From assembly GCA_027295975.1 (NCBI GenBank), contig JAPUJX010000249.1, positions 1 to 6,134 of the forward strand: a stretch of 6,134 nucleotides of DNA, given 5' to 3'. Both the position numbers and the translations under genes were made by a program. The stretch is from Gammaproteobacteria bacterium (GTDB lineage Bacteria > Pseudomonadota > Gammaproteobacteria > Pseudomonadales > Azotimanducaceae). Of the stretch, positions 1-6,130 are shown one piece after another (position 1 is the first letter of the stretch; the number at the start of each line of letters is the position of its first letter). The notes beneath the pieces were generated by a model, which had not been told where the DNA came from, made no database searches, and saw nothing but the letters and a program-made list of their open reading frames with translations.

Positions 1-86
1 ACCACCACGAGCTCATCAACCCGCGCCAGATATCGCAAACACGAATAACCCGTTACCCCCATGCCTATGATTGCCGTGCGCGCCAT
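1..86 (-). CDS. murD: MurD N-terminus (UDP-MurNAc-L-Ala:D-Glu ligase), partial at window edge
   Basis: The first 28 codons of an ORF begin with ATG at 84-86, directly after the mraY TAG stop at 87-89 with no intervening base, and leave the window at position 1. The translation starts MARTAIIGMGVTGYSCLRYL. The I-I-G-x-G-x-T-G-x-S-C glycine-rich segment is the N-terminal Rossmann-like UDP-binding start seen in MurD (E. coli has V-I-I-G-L-G-L-T-G-L-S-C). MurD adds D-glutamate to UDP-MurNAc-L-Ala in the cytoplasm, the step before MurE. Its position right after mraY is the standard dcw position. No strong Shine-Dalgarno is visible before the ATG, so translation probably depends on coupling to mraY. 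The catalytic domains lie outside the window; the identification rests on 28 residues plus context. Confidence 0.85.
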   Translation of the reverse strand, partial: MARTAIIGMGVTGYSCLRYLARVDELVV

Positions 87-1169
87 CTACCGGAGCTTCA
101 ACGTCGACAGACCCACCAGAACCAGCACCAGCGTCACGATCCAGAGTCGTACGATGATTCGTGGTTCCGGCCAGCCTTTCAGTTCGAAGTGGTGATGTAT
201 CGGCGCCATGCGAAAGATGCGGCGCCCCGTGAGCCTGTACGAAGCCCCCTGCAAAATAACCGACAGTGTCTCGACGACGAACAATCCGCCCATGATGAAC
301 AGCACAATCTCGTGACGAACGATGATGGCAACCACCCCAAGTGCGGCTCCCAGCGCCAGCGCGCCCACATCACCCATGAACACCTGAGCCGGATATGTGT
401 TGAACCACAGAAAGCCAAGGCCGGCGCCAATCAGCGCACCGCAGAACACCGCAAGCTCACCGGCATCCGGAATGTAGGGAATCTGCAGATATCCGGCGAA
501 TTCAACGTTCCCGGCCAGATATGCGATCAAACCCAACGCTGCCCCCACCATTACGGTCGGTAGTATGGCGAGTCCGTCCAACCCGTCCGTGAAGTTCACC
601 GCGTTGCTGGTCCATACGATCACGAAGTAGGCGACCGCGATGTAACCTACCCCGAGGGGTATCGCAACTTCCTTGAAGAACGGCACGATCAGATCGGTCT
701 CGGCAGGCAATTCAGCGGTCGCGTACAGAAAACCGGCGGCGGCCAGACCCATGATCGATTGCCAGAAGAATTTCCAGCGGGAAAGCAAACCCTGGCTGTT
801 GCGCCTGGTTATTTTCAGATAATCGTCCCACCAGCCGATGGCGCCGAACGAGATCGTGACGAGCAAAACCGTCCAGACATAACGATTGCCGAGCTCACCC
901 CATAAAAGTGTCGTGACGACGATCACAATGAGAATCAACGCGCCACCCATGGTGGGCGTTCCCGCCTTGCTCAGATGGCTTTCGGGACCGCTGTCGCGCA
1001 CGACCTGACCAATCTGATGGTGTCTCAATCTGGCAATCACAACCGGACCGATCAGCAGCGACATGGACAACGCCGTGACAACACTGACCATGGTACGAAA
1101 CGTCAGGTACTGAAAGACCGAAAAACCACTGATAAAACCCGACAGGTAGTCGGTCAACCATAAGAGCAT
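87..1169 (-). CDS. mraY: MraY, phospho-MurNAc-pentapeptide transferase (lipid I synthesis)
   Basis: A 360-residue polytopic membrane protein, the same length as E. coli MraY. It transfers phospho-MurNAc-pentapeptide from UDP to undecaprenyl phosphate on the inner face of the cytoplasmic membrane, making lipid I. Visible family signatures are GPxxIxxLR-like residues near 41-49, [10 protein letters not shown] at 67-76, the catalytic D-D-Y-L-K at 115-119, [13 protein letters not shown] at 189-201, [11 protein letters not shown] at 264-274 (Asp267) and the histidine loop [15 protein letters not shown] at 322-336. Roughly ten hydrophobic segments alternate with these cytoplasmic loops. The start [12 protein letters not shown] aligns with the usual MLVWLAEHL-type N-terminus. 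The ATG shares one base with the murE stop (TGATG, 1167-1171), and a GGTGGA Shine-Dalgarno lies 8 nt upstream. No key residue is missing. Its upstream neighbour would normally be murF but is murE here. Confidence 0.98.
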   Translation of the reverse strand: MLLWLTDYLSGFISGFSVFQYLTFRTMVSVVTALSMSLLIGPVVIARLRHHQIGQVVRDSGPESHLSKAGTPTMGGALILIVIVVTTLLWGELGNRYVWTVLLVTISFGAIGWWDDYLKITRRNSQGLLSRWKFFWQSIMGLAAAGFLYATAELPAETDLIVPFFKEVAIPLGVGYIAVAYFVIVWTSNAVNFTDGLDGLAILPTVMVGAALGLIAYLAGNVEFAGYLQIPYIPDAGELAVFCGALIGAGLGFLWFNTYPAQVFMGDVGALALGAALGVVAIIVRHEIVLFIMGGLFVVETLSVILQGASYRLTGRRIFRMAPIHHHFELKGWPEPRIIVRLWIVTLVLVLVGLSTLKLR

Positions 1170-2680
1170 CAGTTCATTCCACCGGTTAAGCGAGCAACCA
1201 GCTCGCGGTCGCTGTACGGGATCCGCTGTCCCTGGATTTCCTGGTATTGCTCATGACCCTTGCCGGCGACCAGAATCAGATCTTCCGCGCAGGCACTTTC
1301 CACGGCACGGGTAATCGCTTCAGTACGATCGGGGAGCTCGAAGGTGTTGCCGGGGTCCATAAGGCCCTTGCGCATGTCTGAGATGATATGCTCGGGATCT
1401 TCACTTCGCGGATTGTCGCTCGTCAACCAGAGCACATCCGCGCAACGCTCGGCAGTCCGGGCCATCAGCGGCCGCTTACCAGGATCTCTGTCGCCACCGC
1501 AGCCGAATACGCACACGAGTTCACCCTCGGTGTGGCGTCTCAGTGTCGCCAGCACCTTCTCCAGCGCGTCCGGTGTGTGGGCAAAATCCACCACCACCGC
1601 CGGCCCCCCGGAAACCTGAAAAAACTCCATGCGCCCGGGCACCGGGACTATCTTCTCCGCGGCGGAGACAACGGTGGTCAGGTCGTGTCCGGCAGAACAC
1701 AAAACCCCAAGTGCCGCGGCCACGTTGGCTACAAAAAACTCTCCAACCAGGGGCAGGCTGAACTCGGCAGACCCCCAGGGGGTTGACCATTTACCGCAGA
1801 CCCCCGTGTTGCTGAAGCGTAGATCCCGCCAACGGATATCCGCATCCCCGCTACCGTAACTGAGCACCGCCAAACGTTTCACCGGACGTCTCCCGCTTCG
1901 CTGGAGCAGACGCCTCCCGCTTCGCTGGAGCAGACGTCTCCCGCTTCGCTGGAGCAGACGCTGCTCGAGGGTTCTGCCAAACGGATCGTCGACGTTTACC
2001 ACCGCAAGCTGCAACGACACGCACTCGAACAGACGGGATTTGGCTTGCGCATAGTCATCGAACGTTGGGTGATAATCGAGGTGATCGCGAGACAAGTTGC
2101 TGAACACAGCAGTATGGAAAGCAACATCGTCCACCCGACCCTGGTGCAGCGCATGAGAACTGGCCTCCATGGCAACCCAGTGTTTGCCTTCTTTCGCGAA
2201 GCGCGCCAGGCGTTTCTGGATGGTCACCGCATCTTCGGTGGTGAGCTTAGTTTGCTCGAGAGAACCGATGTCGCCCCAGCCGATGGTGCCCATGTAGCCG
2301 GCGGGTTCGCCGAGCCTTCCCGCAAGGTCAGCGATAAAATGCGCGATCGACGTCTTACCGTTGGTTCCGGTGACTCCAACACACCGCAAATTCCTGCTTG
2401 GATCCCCATAAAGTTTTGCCGCGAGCGCGCCGCGCCGCGCCGGTAACTGTGCTACCGCCACCACCGGGATGTTCACCTTCAGATCCGCGCGTTGGGCGAG
2501 CACCGCCATCGCCCCACGACGCTCCGCGTCCATGGCGAAGTCGTGCCCGTCTACCACAGCACCTCGTATCGCGATAAAACCGTCACCCGCTTTCACCTGA
2601 CGGGAATCCTCCGTCAACCCCTCGATTTGCACATCCGGCAATGTCGCATCGTCGAGCAGGGTGCGCAGGTTCATGCTCAT
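1169..2680 (-). CDS. murE: MurE, UDP-MurNAc-L-Ala-D-Glu:meso-diaminopimelate ligase with repeat insertion
   Basis: A 503-residue Mur ligase (E. coli MurE has 495). It adds meso-diaminopimelate to UDP-MurNAc-L-Ala-D-Glu using ATP in the cytoplasm. The N-terminal UDP-binding domain spans about 1-95 (T-E-D-S-R at 23-27). The central ATPase domain has the P-loop [10 protein letters not shown] at 102-111, TTED at 147-150, EASSHAL at 172-178, [11 protein letters not shown] at 194-204 and Lys214 in YAQAKSRLF, matching the carbamylated lysine of the family. The C-terminal domain has PGRME at 348-352, [13 protein letters not shown] at 394-406, DNPR at 422-425 (the meso-DAP specificity motif), GKGHE at 473-477 and YSDRE at 489-493. 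The ATG lies in an ATGA overlap with ftsI, with CGGAG 5 nt upstream. Oddity: residues 242-265 are three exact copies of LLQRSGRR between [15 protein letters not shown] and the next strand [10 protein letters not shown]. All catalytic motifs are intact, so the enzyme is probably active. Confidence 0.97.
   Translation of the reverse strand: MSMNLRTLLDDATLPDVQIEGLTEDSRQVKAGDGFIAIRGAVVDGHDFAMDAERRGAMAVLAQRADLKVNIPVVAVAQLPARRGALAAKLYGDPSRNLRCVGVTGTNGKTSIAHFIADLAGRLGEPAGYMGTIGWGDIGSLEQTKLTTEDAVTIQKRLARFAKEGKHWVAMEASSHALHQGRVDDVAFHTAVFSNLSRDHLDYHPTFDDYAQAKSRLFECVSLQLAVVNVDDPFGRTLEQRLLQRSGRRLLQRSGRRLLQRSGRRPVKRLAVLSYGSGDADIRWRDLRFSNTGVCGKWSTPWGSAEFSLPLVGEFFVANVAAALGVLCSAGHDLTTVVSAAEKIVPVPGRMEFFQVSGGPAVVVDFAHTPDALEKVLATLRRHTEGELVCVFGCGGDRDPGKRPLMARTAERCADVLWLTSDNPRSEDPEHIISDMRKGLMDPGNTFELPDRTEAITRAVESACAEDLILVAGKGHEQYQEIQGQRIPYSDRELVARLTGGMN
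1178..1183 (-). promoter_or_regulatory. Ribosome binding site for mraY, inside the murE 3' end
   Basis: On the minus strand this reads GGTGGA, 8 nt before the mraY ATG at 1167-1169 and within the last codons of murE. The same hexamer precedes ftsL at similar spacing (4617-4622, 9 nt). It supports the chosen mraY start and shows that the murE-mraY junction is set up for translation without a murF in between. Confidence 0.6.
1885..1956 (-). repeat. Three tandem 24-bp repeats within murE
   Basis: Three head-to-tail 24-bp units occupy 1885-1908, 1909-1932 and 1933-1956, followed by a 4-base start of a fourth (1957-1960). Units 1 and 3 are identical. Unit 2 differs only at 1913, which turns an AGA codon into AGG and leaves Arg unchanged. 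The 24-bp period keeps the murE frame and encodes (LLQRSGRR)x3. On the coding strand each unit holds an imperfect inverted repeat, CTCC-A-GC-GAA-GC-G-GGAG, whose centre is GCGAAGC. No further copy of the unit was found elsewhere in the window. Confidence 0.95.
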
Positions 2681-4344
2681 ACAGACTCCGGCAAAGAAAC
2701 CACCGAGTCCGGCTTGATGCCCAGCAACCGCATGGTTCGCGCCGCAACCCGGGCGAAGATCGGCGCGGCGACAGTACCCCCACCGGCAATTTCGCCACGG
2801 GGTTCGTTAACCACTACAACAATTACGATGCGAGGATCGGACGCGGGTATGATACCGGCGAACAACGCCACATGCCGTTTGTCGTCGTAGCCGAGCGCCC
2901 CGACTTTACGGGAGGTGCCGGTTTTCCCCGCGACCCGATAACCGGTGACACGGGCTTTCGGGGCCGTGCCGCCATCCTCGGTGACCCCCACCATCATGTC
3001 CAGAACCTGACGTACCTGTTTCGCATCGAAAACCCGCCTGCCCTCGGGGGCAACACTTTGTTTCAAAATCGATACCGGCATCCTGATGCCCAAGGTCGCC
3101 AGGCTGAGGTAAGCTTGAGCCAACTGCAGCGGCGAGACCGCCAATCCGTAACCGTACGCCAACGTTGCCCGCATTACCGGATTGTCGAGACCGAGGTCGG
3201 ACAACTTCCCCATGGATTCACCCGGTAACCCGGTACCCACGTATGCGCCCACACCGGCACGGACCAGTACTTCGTACACGGCCCGCGCCTCCAACCGCAG
3301 CGCCACCCTGGCTATGCCCACCTGGCTGGATTTCTGCAACACCTCACTCAGGCTGATCACACCCCGATTGATCGGGTCCTCGATGAGTTTGTTGCCAACT
3401 TTGAAATAGCCCGGGCTGGTATCGATCAGCGACGTCTGACGATACCGGCCAGATTCCAGGGCGGCGAGCACCGTAAACGGCTTGACGGTCGAGCCGGGTT
3501 CATAGGTATCCGTAACCGCCCGGTTGCGCATGCGGTCGAAGCGACTGCCGGACAACTCGTTGGGGTTGTAGGAGGGTTGATTGACCAGCGCGAGAACCTC
3601 CCCCGTACGTACATCCAGCATCACCAGAGACGCCGAAACCGCCCGGTGCCCGGCCACCGCTGCTTTGAGTTCACGATGAGCAAAATACTGCAGGCGCAAA
3701 TCCAGCGACAGGGACAGATCGGTTCCGAATTGTGGTGTAGAGAGGTATTCGAGATCTTTGACGGTGTTACCGCGCTGGTCCTTCAAAACCATCTTCCGTC
3801 CGTGTCGACCCTTGAGTAATTCATCGAAGGAAAGTTCAATTCCCTCGAGGCCCGCGTCATCCACATCGGTGACGCCTACCACGTGGGCGGCCATTTCGCT
3901 CGCCGGATAATAGCGCCGGTATTCGGGCTGGAAAAACACCCCCGCGAGCTTCAGAGCGCGAAGTTGCTCTGCTTTTTCCCAGGGCAGGCGCCGTTTCAGA
4001 TACATGAACTTGCGTTTCGCATAAACTTCGAGCCTGCGCTCGAGTACCGCCATATCCAGTTCCAGCAACTTTGCCAGCTTCGTCAACGTCACTTCGTCGA
4101 ATTCACTCGAGCTTGGATTGGTCCACACCGCGACGACCGGAGTACTAACCGCCAGGGGCTGTCCCTGTCGGTCGTAAACGACACCCCGATAGGCGCGCAG
4201 CGTCTCGTAGCGAATTGACCTGGCATCACCCTGGCTCTGGAGAAACTCTCGATCCGTGATACTCAAATACACCAGGCGCGCCACGAGGCCCGCACAACCG
4301 AACACAAAAAAACCAACAACCGTATAGTGGCGCCAGGGCTTCAA
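2677..4344 (-). CDS. ftsI: FtsI (PBP3), septal peptidoglycan DD-transpeptidase
   Basis: A 555-residue class B penicillin-binding protein (E. coli FtsI has 588). It is anchored in the cytoplasmic membrane and crosslinks peptidoglycan at the division septum with FtsW, under control of FtsQLB and FtsN. A short basic cytoplasmic tail is followed by one membrane segment at about 8-28. The pedestal/dimerisation domain starts with RGVVYDRQGQPLAVS at 53-67. The transpeptidase domain has Y-E-P-G-S-T-V-K at 281-288 (nucleophile Ser285, Lys288) and K-T-G-T at 474-477. The second motif, normally SxN, reads S-S-Q at 339-341 in the context LQKSSQVGI. The start is TTG at 4342-4344 within a TTGA overlap with the ftsL stop, with GTGGAG 11 nt upstream; M-K-P-W-R just before the membrane segment makes sense there. 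It ends in an ATGA overlap with murE. Confidence 0.97.
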   Translation of the reverse strand: MKPWRHYTVVGFFVFGCAGLVARLVYLSITDREFLQSQGDARSIRYETLRAYRGVVYDRQGQPLAVSTPVVAVWTNPSSSEFDEVTLTKLAKLLELDMAVLERRLEVYAKRKFMYLKRRLPWEKAEQLRALKLAGVFFQPEYRRYYPASEMAAHVVGVTDVDDAGLEGIELSFDELLKGRHGRKMVLKDQRGNTVKDLEYLSTPQFGTDLSLSLDLRLQYFAHRELKAAVAGHRAVSASLVMLDVRTGEVLALVNQPSYNPNELSGSRFDRMRNRAVTDTYEPGSTVKPFTVLAALESGRYRQTSLIDTSPGYFKVGNKLIEDPINRGVISLSEVLQKSSQVGIARVALRLEARAVYEVLVRAGVGAYVGTGLPGESMGKLSDLGLDNPVMRATLAYGYGLAVSPLQLAQAYLSLATLGIRMPVSILKQSVAPEGRRVFDAKQVRQVLDMMVGVTEDGGTAPKARVTGYRVAGKTGTSRKVGALGYDDKRHVALFAGIIPASDPRIVIVVVVNEPRGEIAGGGTVAAPIFARVAARTMRLLGIKPDSVVSLPESV

Positions 4345-4607
4345 GGTTCTATTCGCTCCACGTCCTCGGGAAAACTCATGGCGAGTTCATCCCGAGCTAT
4401 TCGTTCGACATTCTGATAGGCAGCCAGAGTACCTCGTTCGATCAACAGCCTGCTGTACTCGGCGAGATGCTCGTCTTGTTCCCGTTGTGCCTCTTCACTC
4501 ATCACATGCAGGCGTCTGACTTCCTGACTCCTGTACGCCACCTCCACCCCGGAGGCCACGACCGCAAGCAACAGCAGGATCCAGATGGAAAACCGCATCT
4601 TGTTCAT
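4341..4607 (-). CDS. ftsL: FtsL, bitopic divisome protein
   Basis: An 88-residue small bitopic membrane protein. The N-terminal MNKMR is cytoplasmic, residues about 6-24 (FSIWILLLLAVVASGVEVA) form a membrane segment, and residues about 27-60 have the heptad-like, charged pattern of a periplasmic coiled coil. A C-terminal segment with V-E-R-I-A-R-D-E-L-A-M (67-77) resembles the conserved end of proteobacterial FtsL. FtsL pairs with FtsB and FtsQ and helps activate FtsW-FtsI. Sequence conservation in this family is low, so the call leans on topology, size and position between rsmH and ftsI. The ATG sits in an ATGA overlap with the rsmH stop (4604-4607), with a GGTGGA Shine-Dalgarno 9 nt upstream. 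Confidence 0.95.
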   Translation of the reverse strand: MNKMRFSIWILLLLAVVASGVEVAYRSQEVRRLHVMSEEAQREQDEHLAEYSRLLIERGTLAAYQNVERIARDELAMSFPEDVERIEP

Positions 4608-5563
4608 GTAACGCGTTCCACCACGCGCAACATCGCGCTTCTGGCGCGAGGGTTGTCTCGCGTCTCTGAAGCCGTAGCCCGAATGGGTCCGGCGACCCTT
4701 CGTCCCGGTACCGGTAATTCGCTGTCTCGCACGGGCAGGCGGCGCGGCAACGGTGGTGCCTGAGAGAGGGAGCGAATGAAACGTTTCACCTTACGGTCTT
4801 CGAGGGAGTGGAAGCTGATCACCGCCAGACGACCGGCAATCGTCAGGCAGGAAAAAGCAGCCGACAGCCCCTGCTCCAACTCCTCGAGTTCATCGTTGAT
4901 TCGCATACGGATGGCTTGAAAGGTCCGCGTTGCGTCATGTTTGCCCGGCGTACCTCGAGGCTGCGCGCGACTGACGACCTCCGCAAGCTCCCTGGTAGTG
5001 GTCAGCGGCCTGGCAAGAACGATAGCCCGGGCAATTCTTCGTGCATGACGTTCCTCTCCAAGACGCTTGAGTACCCCTCGGATCTCGGACTCCTCCGCCT
5101 CGTTCACCCACTTCGCTGCGGTGAGCCCGGCCGACTGATCCATGCGCATATCCAGAGGTCCGTCGGTACGAAAGCTGAAACCGCGGCGTGCCTCGCCGAG
5201 CTGCGGCGAGGAAACGCCGAGATCCAGGATCACCCCATGTACGGACACCAGATCGAGCTCGTCGAGGATTCCGGAAATCTCGGAGAACCGCCCATGACAA
5301 GCGGTGACCCGTGGGTCTGCGGACGCCAACTCCCGTGCGACCGCCACTGCCTCGAGATCTCTATCGATGGCGATGAGCCTGGCATCTGCAGAAAGTTCAT
5401 CGAGTAAAGCGCGTGAATGCCCTCCGCGGCCAAACGTCGCGTCCACGAATACCGCCTGCGGGTGATCCGTTTCCTTGCGAAACGGAGCACGTTCGTTCAG
5501 GGCAGGGTTCATGACCAACTCAACAATCTCCCGACATAAAACTGCCTGATGAGGGTTTGTCAA
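4604..5563 (-). CDS. rsmH: RsmH (MraW), 16S rRNA m4C1402 methyltransferase
   Basis: A 319-residue SAM-dependent methyltransferase that N4-methylates C1402 in the decoding centre of 16S rRNA. Signatures in order: HQAVL at 5-9 (like H-T-T-V-L in E. coli), the SAM-binding DATFGRGGHS at 41-50, AIDRD at 65-69, DLGVSSPQL at 114-122, RGFSFRTDGPLDMRMD at 127-142, GEERHARRIARAI at 169-181, ATRTFQAIRMRIN at 211-223, ISFHSLEDRKVKRF at 249-262 and NPRARSAMLR at 304-313. The start is a TTG at 5561-5563 overlapping the mraZ stop as TTGA. The next in-frame ATG (residue 18) would remove the conserved HQAVL segment, so the TTG is preferred although no clear Shine-Dalgarno precedes it. About 14 extra residues lie between the N-terminal helix and the SAM motif relative to E. 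coli, and the usual H-P-A-T-R reads H-D-A-T-R. Confidence 0.97.
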   Translation of the reverse strand: MTNPHQAVLCREIVELVMNPALNERAPFRKETDHPQAVFVDATFGRGGHSRALLDELSADARLIAIDRDLEAVAVARELASADPRVTACHGRFSEISGILDELDLVSVHGVILDLGVSSPQLGEARRGFSFRTDGPLDMRMDQSAGLTAAKWVNEAEESEIRGVLKRLGEERHARRIARAIVLARPLTTTRELAEVVSRAQPRGTPGKHDATRTFQAIRMRINDELEELEQGLSAAFSCLTIAGRLAVISFHSLEDRKVKRFIRSLSQAPPLPRRLPVRDSELPVPGRRVAGPIRATASETRDNPRARSAMLRVVERVT

Positions 5564-6015
5564 ACCGACAGGCCGGTAAATTCATCGAAGCTGGCAACCA
5601 ACCCCGACTCATCAGCCAGCCACTGCTCCATCCGCCCGTGCCAGGCGGCATGGCCCCAGATCTCGATTTTGTTGCCTTGCCCAACCAACACCAGCTTCTT
5701 TTTCAACTCGGCAAAGTCCCGTAACATCGAGGGAAGCAGAATTCGGCCACTGCCGTCCAACTCGAGATCGGTGGCATGCCCGATGAGCAACCGCTGAAGC
5801 AACCGCGCCCGCTCTCCGATATTCGCCAGCTCTTCGAGTTTGCGCTGAATCACTTCCCATTCGAAGAGGGGATACATCAACAGGCACTTTTCCCGCATAT
5901 CGATGGTGACGACGAGTTTGCCTTCAGCGTGGACCTGTACGGACTCTCGAACGCGGGCGGGCAGGGCCATACGGCCTTTCGCATCCAAAGTGGCACTGTT
6001 GATACCGCGAAACAC
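5560..6015 (-). CDS. mraZ: MraZ, transcriptional regulator of the dcw cluster
   Basis: A 151-residue protein made of two SpoVT/AbrB-like (MraZ) domains. Counting from the GTG, the paired signatures are D-A-K-G-R at 11-15 followed by M-A-L-P, and D-G-S-G-R at 87-91 followed by I-L-L-P. In E. coli, MraZ forms a ring-shaped oligomer, binds TGGG-type repeats upstream of its own gene and represses the cluster. The start is placed at GTG 6013-6015, giving (V/M)FRGINSATLDAKGR, which matches the family N-terminus M-F-R-G and the usual length (E. coli 152 aa). A longer in-frame version from TTG at 6048 would add 11 residues, WFDRSTPQKV plus the initiator, that do not look like MraZ. No strong Shine-Dalgarno is visible before either start. 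The stop overlaps the rsmH start by 4 nt (TTGA). Confidence 0.95.
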   Translation of the reverse strand: MFRGINSATLDAKGRMALPARVRESVQVHAEGKLVVTIDMREKCLLMYPLFEWEVIQRKLEELANIGERARLLQRLLIGHATDLELDGSGRILLPSMLRDFAELKKKLVLVGQGNKIEIWGHAAWHGRMEQWLADESGLVASFDEFTGLSV

Positions 6016-6079
6016 GACTTTCTGAGGAGTGGACCGGTCAAACCACAATTAATCGCGGTTTTAGACCTGGTTCCCGACC

Positions 6080-6100
6080 CGGCGGGTTGCTCAACCGCCG
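6080..6100. repeat. GC-rich inverted repeat in the mraZ leader
   Basis: The arms CGGCGGGTTG (6080-6089) and CAACCGCCG (6092-6100) are complementary apart from one extra G and are separated by two bases. In RNA the closing base pairs would open to give a slightly larger loop. Neither strand has a T-run after the stem, so it does not look like an intrinsic terminator. It lies between the possible MraZ boxes and mraZ and could affect leader structure or be a protein site; the function is unknown. Confidence 0.5.
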
Positions 6101-6114
6101 AATAGCTTATTCTG

Positions 6115-6130
6115 ATCCACTAGTTTCCCA
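6115..6130 (-). promoter_or_regulatory. Possible MraZ operator boxes
   Basis: On the minus strand, TGGGA (6126-6130) is followed 11 bp later by TGGAT (6115-6119), each preceded by AG. In E. coli MraZ binds TGGGN direct repeats spaced about one helical turn apart upstream of mraZ. The motif, spacing and position about 100 bp before mraZ fit this loosely. The second box is imperfect (TGGA rather than TGGG), the spacing is 11 rather than 10, and any further boxes would be outside the window. Confidence 0.35.

Noticed and set aside
1885..1960. Possible CRISPR array or attachment site
   Set aside because: The 24-bp units are directly adjacent with no unique spacers, lie inside murE in frame, and have no cas or integrase gene nearby.
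2421..2443. Runs of CGCGC/CGCCG resembling a simple repeat
   Set aside because: This encodes the Ala/Arg-rich [10 protein letters not shown] segment of MurE, which is normal for the family; it is not a regular repeat.
2641..3228. Long plus-strand open frame (195 codons) opposite ftsI and murE
   Set aside because: It lies antisense to ftsI, whose motifs are unmistakable, shows no family motif and has a composition typical of a shadow frame in GC-rich DNA.
4808..5407. Plus-strand open frame of 199 codons opposite rsmH
   Set aside because: It is fully antisense to rsmH, with no recognisable domain, signal or ribosome site; a shadow of the real gene.
6032..6039. Palindrome GACCGGTC just upstream of mraZ as an operator
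   Set aside because: An 8-bp palindrome is short enough to occur by chance in this GC-rich sequence, and MraZ is known to bind direct rather than inverted repeats.
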